A stretch of DNA of 64,000 nt, taken from positions 1 to 64,000 of the forward strand of contig JAMKCH010014162.1 in the NCBI GenBank assembly GCA_023653785.1, in the 5' to 3' direction. The stretch's first letter is position 1. Each line of letters begins with the position of its first letter. Origin of the DNA: Ophioderma brevispina. Taxonomy: Eukaryota > Echinodermata > Ophiuroidea > Amphilepidida > Ophiodermatidae. Made by a program: the position numbers and the translations under genes. The notes under the pieces were generated by a model. It saw nothing but the letters and a program-made list of their open reading frames with translations. It was not told the origin of the DNA and searched no databases. This document shows, in pieces, positions 10,966 to 23,155 of this stretch.

Positions 10966-12533
10966 ATTTTGCTATGCAATCCACCCCAAAAGCGTATGAA
11001 TCATGCAACCTAAAAACCTCTGACACTAATTTCTCTTTTATATTCTTTATAAGATACAAAGGTGAACAATAGCCACAAGAGGTATGACTAAAGACCAAAG
11101 TTTCCCATTTTCTAAATCGCCAATTCCGTTTTCTTTTCCGTTTTCTAATTAAAAGCCTTAATTCATCAAATGCCATTCTAGGGAAACATTTCAATTTTCT
11201 TAAACTAAAAACACAACAACATTACATAAACTAGAAACACCAGGAACAAGCACACAGGAAGTATGCCGAATTTGGCATTAGATTTACCGGGCAATTTTGG
11301 TGAAATCAGCAAAAATAAAGCTTACTAAGGTCTTTAGGTATGACAAATCATGGACTAATAATATACGTAGCAACAAAGTAAACCAAAAGGGCCAATCAGT
11401 GGTTCCCAGGCTATCACAGCAGCCTAGAACAAAGTCACAATGTGGAAAGCAAATGCTTACACACATGGCATTTGAAAAGCTGGAAGCCATTGTTGCCGAT
11501 TTCTTCAAAGACTCTCTGCAGAGATGTGGACTGCATTATAGAGGAAGGTCCTACCAGTGGAGTAGGTTCTTGAGACTGATGGGATGAGTGCATGTCTTGA
11601 TATGTCAAGATATATGTTTCACACTCTCAAAATACAGACACTGAAATCCCACATCTAATCACCATACACAGATAAAACTGACAGCACTCCAACCAGAGAA
11701 TTACGGGTATGTGTGTTTTGAGTTAGTAGAATTGTCACAAGGGGGCTTGTTAAAACCCCACATCCTCTTTAACACTTGCCTCGTTTCAGGCAATGGCATA
11801 TGACATTAACAGTATGCAGCATCTCAACGGAGCAAAACAAATAGGAGAAAAAATCAAGAGCCGACCAGTTCAAAGACATTGTTACATGGAGGATATTATG
11901 CTTTTGACATTATCATTATAGCTTACAAGAATATACCATGTACCTACTCACTTTGAAAAAAAATGGAGGGCAATAATTTACCTGTTGAATTTTTTCAAGA
12001 AAATTTTCATATAGAACAGGAAACACTTTAATGACATCCCTGAAAGTCCCCAGATATACGAGTCAAAAGAAAACTGTGTTACCTCTCAGAAAAAGGAGGA
12101 TACTGTCTATTTACTATCATTTTGCCATGAAAAAAGTTGCAGGGAACATGAAAATTAGGTCAAAACACCTGAGCAGTTCCTTGTAAACAGGTATGGCCTA
12201 AATGTTTTCCATGTTTGTTACAACCAGACCGACCCTCAATTTTTTGAACAAAAAACTTTGGGTGTGTTAAAACATCTAGTTTGGGCACTTAAAAAATGTC
12301 AGAAAATGCACAAAAAATACACAATTTTGATGTATTTCAAATAACAAGAAATACAACTCCCATCTAGACATAATCATCTCTACCTTCAACATTATTTTAG
12401 ACTTATTTTTTACTAGACTTCCTCAAAATGGTGAATAGCTACACCCATTTTATTTATCATGTGGTAGCTATCATGGATCCTCAATCTTAATAAGCTGTTC
12501 GTACATGTAAAAGTCAATTTTTCATAAATTCCT
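10966..12533. other. No gene recognised
   Basis: Contains chance ORFs on both strands around 11.0-11.6 kb and a short repeat of accgaccc-type sequence near 12.23 kb. Nothing convincing. Confidence 0.4.
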
Positions 12534-12876
12534 TTAAAGGTGCTTGTTCCGATTTATGTGTATTGTGTTCTCTACTTGATATGAAAGACTGGCATTTGCA
12601 TGTACACCCCATCCCATACCATGGGAAACAAACTTGCGGTTTTGACGGTAGAAGCAATAATGCATATTGCAAAGCCCTATTCACTACTGTGCTAATATTG
12701 ATGGTTAACCATAAATAAGGTGTTTTTTGTTTATATCTTGGGAATGAAATGGATTTGAGGGCTCAAATTTCAGGATGACAATGAGAAAAATACTGCCTTT
12801 CATCTGATAACAAATTCGATACTACTTTGGGGTAAATCAGGGGGGTCCCAAAGACGATCGGAACACGCACCTTTAA
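12534..12876. mobile_element. MITE family C
   Basis: Ends are inverted: TTAAAGGTGCTTGTTCCGAT on the left, and the complement of TTAAAGGTGCGTGTTCCGAT on the right. TTAA sits at both tips. Its interior shares a stretch with family B (GAGAAAAATACTGCCTTTCA against AGAAAAACAGTAGCTTTCTT), so B and C probably share an ancestor. No ORF. Confidence 0.75.
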
Positions 12877-13499
12877 TGTACATTAATTATTTGTTGTTTT
12901 TTTACTTAAAATATGAAATGGGCGACCTTTTAAAAGCCTAATCTCTCCTTTTAACAACAAAATTAGAGAAAAATGAGAAACTGCACTTTTTTCACTAATG
13001 ACCAAGAGGTAGAGTAAATTGTTTTATTGGACAGCTAACAAAAGTAGTTTTGATCATAACAGCAAGACAAACACAACCCCTTACTTTTAAACAATAACAA
13101 AGCAGACATAATGTCCAAATTTAATTGGCACACATTCACATGCCTCTTTTATGGTGATGCTACATTATAATTTATCTTGGGTGAGGCCTATCTGCACGGC
13201 CATTATGAAGACTATACATTAAACTCAAAGTGTCACAAGGGCTCCTTTACCACGGCACTTCTCTCATAAAACATTCATGATGTGTTGGCACCCAACTATA
13301 TCATATGGATGGGTTTTACGGTTTGCAAATCAACTGTGGTGTAACTTTTGGCAATCCATGCCAGTGAAGCCATCATTAAAATACTAAATATAAACATTGT
13401 AAATATCATTCCGGATATGATGACTAATTCTTGTTTTATTATTGCTGTATTTTGGCTGTTTGGTTGGTAGCAAAGCCACCTCCTATGCAAGGTATCAAA
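12877..13499. other. No feature seen
   Basis: AT-rich spacer without recognisable genes or repeats. Confidence 0.4.
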
Positions 13500-13850
13500 T
13501 TGAAAATACACCTCTATTCAACAATTGCAAATTAAAAATACAGTGTTTCCTGGAATGCATGGGTTGTCTGCCATTGCAGTTTGTAAATGGGGTCAAAAGG
13601 TCACATCAAGAGTAAAAATACTTTGGGGCTAAGGGGGCTACTTGAACAAATTCTACCAAAAAGTAGCCCTCATTTTTCCATAGGCCGAAATTTCTCACAG
13701 GGCCTATTTTGTGAAAACTGAGGGCTAATCGCCCTTAGCCCTCATGTATTTTGAGCCCTGGGTCACATGGGGTCATCAGAGGTCAATCTGTGGACATCCC
13801 ATCCCATATGAGTATTGGGCTTGTGGTTCTGATGACCGAGTATGATATAA
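13500..13850 (+). mobile_element. RTE-like tail interrupted by a foldback
   Basis: 13551-13610 aligns with 49795-49860 (GCATGGGTTGTCTGCCATTG, then GCAGTTTGTAAATGGGG and AAAGGTCACAT). Similar GGTCACATGGGGTCA sequence resumes at about 13762, after the foldback at 13615-13752. The foldback therefore landed in a pre-existing RTE-like tail. Only non-coding 3' sequence remains. Confidence 0.5.
13615..13752. mobile_element. Foldback element nested in the RTE-like tail
   Basis: AAAATACTTTGGGGCTAAGG pairs with the complement of CCCTTAGCCCTCATGTATTT. An inner pair, GTAGCCCTCA and TGAGGGCTA, strengthens the fold. About 138 bp, no coding. Confidence 0.6.
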
Positions 13851-13853
13851 AAT

Positions 13854-13982
13854 TAGATTAATGAGCCCCATATTTTTACTTGGTCGAGCTATGAAGGCAA
13901 CAATTTGGGCTTCGCACGATATTTTTAAACTCCTATAGCTCCGACCAAGTAATATTGGTGTGAAAATTCATCAATGGGATCA
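13854..13982. mobile_element. Foldback element
   Basis: TACTTGGTCGAGCTAT (from 13877) pairs with ATAGCTCCGACCAAGTA (from 13935). The weaker outer arms carry GATTAATG and CATCAATGGGATC. No ORF. Confidence 0.55.
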
Positions 13983-15773
13983 GTAGTATTTTGGATCCAA
14001 TATTTTCCCACGTCCACACAAACATAATAATGAAGTTAATTGATCAATGGGTAAAAGAGTGTAAGTCGAACAAGTGCAAGGACCACAGTTCTTATGGAAA
14101 GCAATCAAGAAATTACAGATGAAGCAACAAACACTTATCAAGGCTCTTGGACCCAGTGATGCAGATTCTCCGGAGTAATAACCATGGGGCATAGAATTGC
14201 ATCCTTCAACGTCATTTTGTGGCTATTGCACATCTCATTCTCTGCACAGTTTTCACTCACTCTCTCTCTCTCTGTCTGCCATTTAGAGCCCAATTTACTA
14301 TTCTAAAAGACTTCTGGAAGGAAAAATCCAGGTCTACTGTCGATGCTTGGTTCACTAATTTTACTTTTGGAAAATGGAATAATAAAATTTAGTTCACAGA
14401 AATTCAATTGCAATCAACTATTTATTTATTTTTCAAAATTAACCTGCACAACTAATTTGCATGTTAATTAATGTGGCATTGCTTTTTTTTTCCCAAAAGT
14501 TTACAGCTGTGTTTTGGAATTATAACCAATATAATAATTTAATAATATCATATGCAGAACCAGATGAATAGGGGTTACTAAAAGAAAAAAAAAATCTTCT
14601 CTTTGTTTTTCCTTCAAACTTGTAAACTACAACAAACCAACAAACTTCACCCTTGATTATGTGCACTCTGATAACAGATTAGTCAGTAGGGAGCTCATCA
14701 AAATAATTTGTCAATTTTTTAACACAATCTGGAATCAAGCTGGATCAAAATGTGATCATTTTGTTCCAAAATTTGTTTCTAAAAAGTTGACAAATATTGG
14801 TGGGCTCCCCACTGACATATTTTCAAAATCAACAGTATATGAATTCATTTCTTTTAAGCATCGTTTGCAATCAGTATCCCAAGTTGGTGCGACAAAACCT
14901 TTGACGGTTTGTCCTGACAGAGTGGTAATGTTCAAGAAAAATCGACAAGAACATCAACAATCCATTAGTGAACAAAGCGTGCACCGAACATTTGTAAATT
15001 CAGTCAAGTTAAGTGTCCAAAGCCAATTCCCATATCATCTTTATTATGCATGACCAAGATTAAACCCCCTTGTTATATCACTTATAAGAACAGGATAATA
15101 TCAATATCAGTACAACTAGTAAGCCAGGCAAAAGATCCGTTCTATTAACTCTTAAACTAAGTCACATTATGCAACACGAAGTATCGGGCTGATTGACATC
15201 ATTTAGAATGGATTCATGCTTGGCTGCAGATGAGAGAGAGGAGAGAAAAGAAGGACCTTTTTTCAAATGTAAACACCGCCTGGATTAATACAGTTTAGCA
15301 ACTACGATTTGACACACAGTTGCTCCATTTGTGGTCTATGGGATGGTCTTATAAACTGATGACACTAGACAGGAAAGGTGTGAAACAATTCTCTTGACTA
15401 AGGGAAAGGGTTAAAACCTACAGACCCACCTGCAGATTATAATAACTTCCTAATTCATTTTTTGATAAGCAGAGATCAGGGAGCCAATAGACAGTTGTTA
15501 TGAAATTAATCCTTCTGAATTAACAAAGAAAAAAAAACAATCTTGTCTAGATAGATTTTGTAACTAATGCTTTTCTAATGGATTGTTTATGTTTTAGTGT
15601 TTATCAATGGAGTGGTCAAATTTAATATAGCACTGTACCAGGCATAGAGAGTGACTATCTATCTATTTTGCAAATTCAATGATTATTTAATTTTTATTTG
15701 ACCAGGATTTACAAAATAACGATGATAAAACTCGGAGGAAGATTCTCTTTTTGTCGAGGGTAGGGTGGGGCTT
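13983..15773. other. Gene-poor stretch
   Basis: Apart from the unassigned ORF at 14661-15053, I see only AT-rich DNA with short homopolymers. Confidence 0.4.
14661..15053 (+). CDS. Unassigned 130-codon ORF
   Basis: This is among the longer ORFs that does not fall in a recognised repeat. The product begins MHSDNRLVSRELIKII and ends HLYYA. It has no signal peptide, membrane segment, zinc-finger spacing or family motif that I recognise. No splice acceptor or donor is obvious, and the ATG (preceded by TTATGTGC) has weak start context. An ORF this long can arise by chance in 64 kb of six-frame sequence. It could also be a fragment of an unrecognised transposon gene. Confidence 0.12.
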   Translation: MHSDNRLVSRELIKIICQFFNTIWNQAGSKCDHFVPKFVSKKLTNIGGLPTDIFSKSTVYEFISFKHRLQSVSQVGATKPLTVCPDRVVMFKKNRQEHQQSISEQSVHRTFVNSVKLSVQSQFPYHLYYA

Positions 15774-16134
15774 TTAAAGGTTTGTTTTTTTGCTGCAACG
15801 GAGATTTTACATAACAGGTGGCCATAAAAAATCAAAAGTACTGATTTTGCCATAGATGCAAAAGGCTTTCCATCAAAAAATCCCCATATGAAAGGATTAC
15901 GCTGAGAAAGTTTCTTTGGTACAAATATTGTGAAATTTCTAATTTCGTATAGGCGCAAACAAAATTCAGTTATGTTTTCTCTTGAACATATAGCCCTAAA
16001 ATAACTTTTGTTTTCACTTTTAAGACATTTCTGTAACAAAGTACAAGGTAAGAAATCTTGGATTGTGAATCTAAATGAAATCATTGCATATGACACATTA
16101 TATGGAGCATGAAAATCTCTTGTTGCACCTTTAA
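15774..16134 (+). mobile_element. MITE family A, copy 2
   Basis: The intact-length reference copy (~361 bp). The right end TCTTGTTGCACCTTTAA is the complement of the TTAAAGGTGCAACAAGA consensus. The left end has a T-rich insertion after TTAAAGG. Internal blocks such as GGTACAAATATTGTGAA and TTTAAGACATTTCTGTA match the other copies. A 137-codon minus-strand ORF across it is fortuitous. Confidence 0.75.
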
Positions 16135-16423
16135 TAAGTCTCCTGCAAAACCAGTAGCAGGTGGGCTAAGCAAAATATGAAATACTAACAGTAAAGGGTT
16201 CATATTACCAAGATTAGAGGGGGTAAACAGTGTCTTGTTTTCTTTTCTTGCTTATATAGTCTGATCAAAATGGGAGTTTTATTTGATTTTGATATGGTGG
16301 TTGCGAATCATTGTTGAAGACTGCAAAGGAGTCAAGAAATCAACATTATGTTAATGCTTTTAGTAAAGGTTAAGTTTACAATAATTACTTTAACCTGATG
16401 TTTAAAAGTTTTCTTGAATTTAT

Positions 16424-16441
16424 ATGTGTGTGTTCTCGCGC

Positions 16442-16474
<33 letters not shown>
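16424..16474. repeat. TG/CG microsatellite
   Basis: TGTGTGTG, a CGCGCG interruption, then an uninterrupted (TG)n tract from 16444 to 16474. The alternating purine-pyrimidine run could adopt Z-DNA. Confidence 0.9.
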
Positions 16475-16475
<1 letters not shown>

Positions 16476-16816
16476 CGTGCATGCACCAACATATACACAT
16501 ACTGAAAAGCGTACTTTTAGACCTTTTATCTCTTCACCTGAAAAATAGCTGGGCATAGTAATCTGTATCAAAGACGCCTCCAAATTTTGTCAACTGACCG
16601 TGACAGGATCTCCAAAGATGTGTGTCGAGGTGAAGTCTGACGTGAGAGGAGTGAGGTGTCTTTGCACAAATTATGGCACACGTTGCAAGCTTATAATTTT
16701 GTCTCAATCAAAGTATTGTGGTGGTCATCGTAAGGGGGGGGGGATGTACCCACCAAAAAAATTGCTTGTGAAAACATCTTTAGTAACAAATTTTGTTACT
16801 ATAAGCCTTTTTGTTA

Positions 16817-17862
16817 TTAAGGGGGAATATGGGTTTGGAAGGGCTAAACAATACAAATTGCCAAATGAAATTCAGGACAAAATGTACCTTCTTTTGGTTT
16901 TTGTTTGTAAAACATTCGAGCTTCCGTTCAAAAGTTATGGTCAAAACATGTAACGGAAAAGGTAAATTCGCCAGGAAGCAGCAAATTTATTGTTTTATTG
17001 CTTATGTATTTTATTGTTTTTTCAAGCTGTGATATTTAACTTTTTCGGCTTTAAATTCTATATCTCGAAAACTAAATTTGCTGTTGATCTCTAAGTTTAA
17101 ATTATTAGTGAAAATGCAATCTCTAATTGTTTAATATTAATAAGAGCAAAAGAGTGTTTCTAAAAATATACAAAAACCTAAAAAACAGTGGTTCTAGAAT
17201 GACCACCATGGGGACAATACTCCATGGGAACAGGATTTAAGGGGGATCAGTAGTCAAGAAAGGAAAAAATTAATTATTATTTGTTTCGGTTTTGACTACT
17301 GACCCCCCTTAAATCATGTTCCCATGGTGCAATGGCACCATGGTGGTTCATTCTATAGCCCAATTAGTATACTACTTCAATATTGGCTATATGTTTCCAT
17401 TTCTCTAGGGTAAATCGTTTTCGAGAAATCTGCGCGCCGCGATGACATAGAATCGTCCAAATTCACTTTTTGAAGTACGCATTTAGTTAGGACAAACTGT
17501 TTTTTTGGTTTTGTATATTTAAAAAAAATGTTTTATGCTCTTATTATATATTAAACAATTAGAGATTGAATTTTCACTAATAATTTTAAAACTAGAGATC
17601 AACATCAAAAATTAAGTTTTTTGAGATATAGAATTTTAAAGCCGAAAAAGTTAAAATATCGCAGCTTTAAAAAACAATGAAATTTTTTATTTTTAAATAA
17701 ACCAATAAATTTCGCTCCAAATGTTTGGCATTTTCGAACCATAACTTTTGTGAACGGAAGCCTCCGCTTGTTGTCAAACAAAAGCAAAAGAAGGTAATTG
17801 TTTTCCTAACTTTCAATTTGCAATTTGTATTTTAGCCCTTCCAACCCCATATTCCCCCTTAA
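16817..17862. mobile_element. Large foldback element with ~370-bp arms
   Basis: The left arm 16817-17188 is complementary to the right arm 17497-17862 along its length. Paired blocks include TTAAGGGGGAATATGGG, AGTTATGGTC / GAACCATAACTT and AATCTCTAATTGTTTAATAT. Both tips are TTAA. The ~300-bp middle holds a second hairpin and a unique segment. No RT or transposase is visible; the 117- and 73-codon ORFs here are by-products. This may be a non-autonomous TTAA-specific element, or an inverted duplication of a smaller one. Confidence 0.75.
17189..17360. repeat. Inner hairpin of the large foldback
   Basis: 17189-17259 pairs with 17290-17360 over ~70 bp with few mismatches (GACCACCATGG / CCATGGTGGTTC; TTAAGGGGGATCAGTAGTC and its complement). 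It carries its own TTAAGGGGG phrase. It may be a separate insertion at the centre of the larger palindrome. Confidence 0.65.
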
Positions 17863-18611
17863 AACCACTTTTAGACATATTTTTTAGAATTTCTTCATTT
17901 TTTTTTTTTCAATTTTTCATTTTTTTTACTAAACTACTCATTGTTCTTAGCCCTCTCGATTGCACCACAGGCCAATAAAGTTACTAAATTAGAAAGATCC
18001 TCTTTTCTACTCTTTACGGAATAAGCCTCAATACTAGATTACAGCTTATTCCGTATCGGACATAATAAAGTAAAGTAATAACGTAAGAATTAACCCACAA
18101 CGTCAAGAAAATAACCCCACAGCGTTATAATAACCCAACATTCATTTCTACATACAAATAATCCCACAACATTCCACTCTAATAAGTACACAACACACAC
18201 ACCTAACCATGCACAACAGATTGCGAAGTGGTCCTGCCAGTTATGCTGGCAAGCCCACAAAATATATTTGTGAAAAGATGTTGCATTAGAGTTCCCAATG
18301 AGTGGGTACTATAGCATATCATGTGCAGGGACTGTAGCAAACTAAAAATAAAAGTGCAAAGCTTGAGTAGAGGATAGGACATACCTGGGAACGTGACACC
18401 CCACACTGTTGTAATTTGTAAGCAGAATGCATCTTCTGTTGGTGAATGAAGTCTTTGTCAGCAAATTATATGTGAAAGTCCTTTAAAATTTACATAGATT
18501 TGCAGTTGCATTCATTTGGAATTTTTTGAGCTATCATTTATCAGAGATTGTGATTCAAAATGCAAGTTCCATTGCCCCATTGAAGTTTATTCACCATATC
18601 TTGCATTTATA
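17863..18611. other. Spacer with one short hairpin
   Basis: ACGGAATAAGC (18016) and GCTTATTCCGT (18044) form a perfect 11-bp hairpin. Around 18090-18180 a loose AATAACCCACAAC repetition occurs. No gene. Confidence 0.4.
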
Positions 18612-18893
18612 TAATACTAGGCGGTCCCCGGGTTTCGCGATCACCTGGGGTTTTCGCGATCACCTGGCTTGAATGACTTCTGGTTTTGCGGTTCCTTGAC
18701 CTTGAATGACCCTGATGACGTTGTCCCCCATGACTTTTGAAATTTTCGGCATCAACAACAACCCCACCCACCCACCAAGTTTCAGGACCGTGCGACCCTC
18801 GGTCCTCCAAGAAAATAGATAACACTGTCAAACACACCGACAGATAGACATACAGATTGACAGACAGACCACCGGTTATTAATATATAGATGA
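18612..18893 (+). mobile_element. RTE-like non-LTR 3' tail
   Basis: It opens TACTAGGCGGTCCCCGGGTT, then GTGCGACCCTC and ACCAAGTTTCAGGACCGTGC. It ends with CAGACAGACC and a TATTAATATATAGATGA-like tail. This order matches 3' ends of RTE-type LINEs and their SINEs in marine invertebrates. No coding region is left. Two CGCGATCACCTGG copies (about 18636 and 18655) form a short tandem duplication. Confidence 0.5.
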
Positions 18894-19126
18894 AGCTTCA
18901 TCTATTACCGCATATTTTTAATACTGTAACAGTATTTCAAAATCATTGAACATATTTTTTGATACGCGTGGCAGTTAGTTTTTGTACTTGGTGGCTTATC
19001 TAGCACTAGTAATACGTGTGATCCTTTATAGCCGTCTTGACCTTATGATTTACATCGGCTCATACTTTGCTTGCTGCCGTTGGTGCTCCATTATCTTAGC
19101 GGGATCGTATTCAACGTAACATAAAA

Positions 19127-19207
19127 ATGGCTGCGTACCACCGACGACCAAACACCACGGTTGTGTTACATGAGGAAGATCCTACACACAAACAGAAGAT
19201 AATATAA
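19127..19207 (+). CDS. Possible 26-codon small ORF
   Basis: The ATG has favourable context (A at -3, G at +4) in a locally GC-richer patch. The product is MAAYHRRPNTTVVLHEEDPT followed by HKQKII. The composition is less AT-driven than other ORFs here, so it could be a first exon or leader peptide. No splice donor in frame and no homologue I recognise. Confidence 0.12.
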   Translation: MAAYHRRPNTTVVLHEEDPTHKQKII

Positions 19208-19443
19208 CACCGGGACATAGCACACCAGATTTGTATCTTTGTGAAAAACAACTCATGTCAGTGACAGAGTCACCACTTAAGACAAGGCTTAGCTTTCGAA
19301 GCTTGCTTTAAGTAAGTCTGCCTTCCTGCCAGGGTCACACAGAATTCGTAGGCCATGGCAAGTCATGAAAGTGACCACGCATACCCCCCACTTCGCAAAT
19401 TGTGTTGCATTTTAACTGTCAGCTTCATATTATATAACAATAA

Positions 19444-19594
19444 TAATATTGGAATTGGCTTTTGTTCTGGGTGATATGAGAATCTACCACACTAGTCCAT
19501 AAAATATCGAACTCGTCATCAGCCTTCGGCCGGTTCGATATGTTCATGACTCGTGCGGTATATTCTCATATCACCCTCGAGCCATCCAATAACT
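19444..19594. mobile_element. Foldback element with ATTGGATGGCT tips
   Basis: 19444-19500 pairs with 19547-19592 around GGTGATATGAGAATCTACC and its complement. The loop includes CTTCGGCCGG. The right tip ATTGGATGGCT (as complement) matches the tip of the hairpin at 1888-2032, while the stems differ. Confidence 0.6.
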
Positions 19595-22542
19595 CTTGTA
19601 TATTCTTCCTGGAAAGTGCCCACCCTATCATTTTTGAACAAATATTATGTACCACTTTACATAGCCCTAGATCTAGGGGCTCACATGTTCATTCAGCATA
19701 GCACCAACGAGCTTGTTAAAGCAATACACATTTTTTTGAAAAGCACCCCAATGTTCCTAAATTCCTCCAATTTTTGAGACTTTAGGCATCAGCTCATTGA
19801 TAACTGGGCTATACATATACTGTGAATGATAAAGCTGAACTTGTCTATGTATCACAAAGAAGGAACTTTTTTAATTGGGATAAGTAAATTCGTACCATAA
19901 TAATTCAGTGCTGCTAGAAAATCCTTCCAATACGAATAGCCATGAAATAGAATCATTGTGTCTACCACCCCCCCATCCTTAGTTGTTCCTGTTGTACTAG
20001 TCACAATGAACGACAGCAAATTTAGTGTTCCTTCCATCTCTTTCATTAAGTCCAATCTGGGGATCCCGATTCTATTATTACAAAATCAACTATTCGTTTG
20101 TGACAATATATATACTTTTGAGCATTACCGTTGACAGTTAACTAGAATTCCAGCACAAATACTGTGCAAAACCTCGAATTTGTAAAATTGGGGGGGGATT
20201 CTTCAAAAGTGGCTTTTATTGCTTTAAGTCTTCCTTTATCCGTACTTACTAGCTTTTAACAACAGACTGTAATGTAACTTTTGAAGTTAACAAATTGTCC
20301 ATCAAAGTGGCAATAGTGGTGTACCATACCAGCATGTATTTGATATTTCTATCTATAAACAACAACTGAATTCAGTAATCAGTTTCTTAAATCTAATTAT
20401 GGAAGGCAAATAAGCTTCCCCCTATAAACTGACTTACTGGATACCCTCTGGAATGAATATGTTAGCAGCAGACTACATACTATACATTTTCACACAAAAC
20501 GTGTTTACTCAAGTATATTTTCATCAACTTAGATCAACTTAAGAACAACACTGATGGGGCTGCACTTTTCCAAGAAAAGAATACCTAAACATCAGGCAAA
20601 GGGTTTCCCAATTTTGCTGAAGTTTTAACACTGCTCTGAAAGCTTCTTATGTTCTTTTTCTAAAAAACCTTACATTACTCAGCACAGTTGTGAATAACCT
20701 TAAGTGCTATAAATAACACCAGTGATGCTATCGGGTTCACCATTCGTGCTTAATTACATAATCCAAATCAATGTGATTTGCAGGCGGTGAAGGTCATTAA
20801 TGTTTCATTAAAAAAAATTCCAACAAGAAACTTTTCAATTTGACGCTCTGTATTGGCAGTCTAAGGGGGCTTCACTATGAATCATTTTAATAATTCTACT
20901 TCATTTTATTTCTTGAAAAAAAAATTCCTTAACCATTTCCTATTTTTTTTTAACTTTTTAGGACACTTCCCAAGAAGTTTATTTTTTTTATCTTGTTATG
21001 ATTTTCCTTTTTAACTTCCTAAAATCAATGACGCTTTAAAATTCGCAATGTCATCTCCTAAAATATTTTATAAAAGTGACTATATTTGCTAAGAACAAGT
21101 GCCCACGCACATAGAGTGAACTTAAAAAAACGCTTAAACCAAACACCACTGAATAATTGTAGATGGATTATATGCCAGCCTTTGAAACAGTCTGTAACCC
21201 CAAGTGCATTACAACATCAATGAGGCTCCAACCAGTGATTTCTACATCTGTTTCACATTGGACAAATTTGAACATGGCCAGACAAAGCTCTCGCACTTCA
21301 CACCTATAAATGGACCATGCATTTTGCCTTAAAGAGTTCTGAAGTATTACGTGGCAGCTAAACCCGATTGATCCAGAGCAGTCTGTGTTAAAAGCAGCCA
21401 TTCAGAAGTCCCTTATTTAAGTTCATTATGCGAGTGGCTTGTTTTTTTGTTTTTTTGGGATTGAGTACGTGTGCACACATTTTTTTAAATACTGAATCTT
21501 GTCTGGTTTCAAGATATTTTTTGTTGGCGATTTCTACATTAAAATTTAACAAATAAAGGCCTTTGTATTTAAATGAAAATATGCTTAATTAAATTCGACA
21601 ATCTAGTTTTAATAATTTTTTCTGATATTGTCCCTTGACTGCCATATTTTCTGTATCTGCATGTTCTAGTTGAAATGTGTTTAAGAGTTTTGACATATTT
21701 GTATATTGGTAATTTCCTTTGCTAGTTCCACTTGTACATCTTATCAATCATAATTGAGACTCCCTACCTCACTCCTGATTCTTCACTCAAAACTTTCCCA
21801 AAATTGCAGTATCTGCTAAATCTAACATACCATCCACACACCCGCTTTGTTTGTTGGTACCAAGGCTGCTCCCATCGACCCAGTGACAATATAAACTAAA
21901 GCTTAGCCTGGTAATCTTCTTTAGTGTCAGAGGAGTAAAACAGTACTCAAATTGTTTGTTGTTGTAGAAATTCACCAAACATTTCATTATTCATTATTCT
22001 TTTTTCTTTCTTTCTTTCAGTTATTATTCATTATTCTTCACTTGGGTTAAGCTTAGAACATGCTGGTGAATACTTTACTTCTGAATATATAATTACCTAC
22101 AAAGTGGCCCGTTTGTTTAATGTTTTGTGTTGTTACTTTAAAGAAAATGGCAATACCACCAAATACAGACAAGATGTTTTTGAAGTCAAAGTAAATTTGC
22201 ATTATGACATACCCATTCAACATCTCTGATTATTTTGTAGAAGCAATGTATGCACATATATTTCATTTGCATTTACTTTAGTATCCAACTCACATGGACT
22301 AACCCAGCATTAAACATCTTTGTTTTTATCACTTCTTTGCTAATGAAATTTGCAACAAAATTGATATCAAATAATAGTACTAGTAGTAAAATATAACCTA
22401 CTTGTCTTACAACCAGTAGAATTATTAAAGTAGCATTTACTAAAGTCTTGATTTGGCATACTTTGTGGAGCTTCATAACTTATAAGCACAAATCCATCTG
22501 TTACTTCCAGTGACCGCTAATTTCAGAGTTATAATCAGACCT
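19595..22542. other. Long gene-free stretch
   Basis: AT-rich with poly(T) and poly(A) runs near 20.9-21.0 kb and a short TTTC repeat near 22.0 kb. No convincing ORF or element. Confidence 0.4.
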
Positions 22543-22898
22543 TTAAAGAGGGGTGGTCCGATTTAAGTATTATAAAGTTTTGATCTTGATAGAAGGGCCT
22601 TCACTCCAAGACCTCCATCTTTAAAGTTTCGCACTGATATTTTAACCCAATTTGATGTGAGAGCTAAAAACATGATTTTATAAGCCCCATAGAGTACTTT
22701 GTAAAATTAATATTGGTCGACCAAAACGGGGCACATTTTCGCTCATAACTTCCAAATCAAACATCCTTTAGCCCTACGATTTCATAGGGTAAATCAGAAG
22801 AATAGTAGCTTTCTTCAGATATCAAAATTTTGACCACTTCCGGTAAAATCTGGGGTTCTAGGAACAAGGCTATTAGCGATCAGACTACGGCCCTTTAA
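22543..22898 (+). mobile_element. MITE family B, copy 2
   Basis: Left end TTAAAGAGGGGTGGTCCGAT; right end is the complement of TTAAAGGGCCGTAGTCTGAT. Full-length match to 2931-3287. Better-preserved inverted ends than copy 1. TTAA at both tips. Confidence 0.8.
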
Positions 22899-23155
22899 GC
22901 AAACTGCTATTTCTCTGTAGTCTGTATTAACCTATTTCTGTCAATCAAATCATTTAGGTACTAAATATTTTGCTTGTGCAAACATATTTTGATATCAAAT
23001 CCTCTTTTTTTAACCATAAAGTGGACTCCTGACAGTAACATACACCGTCACCACCAATCTGATGTATCACATTTGCTAGACTGCAATGCATGCACCTGAC
23101 ACGCACACTTTATAATTCAAGAGTATAATTTCATCAATGTCATCTTCACAGGCTT

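Noticed and set aside
15683..16096. 137-codon minus-strand ORF
   Set aside because: It lies across MITE family A copy 2; the other copies do not keep the frame open and no motif is present.
16332..16583. ORF with His-Thr repeats
   Set aside because: It is the translation of the TG microsatellite.
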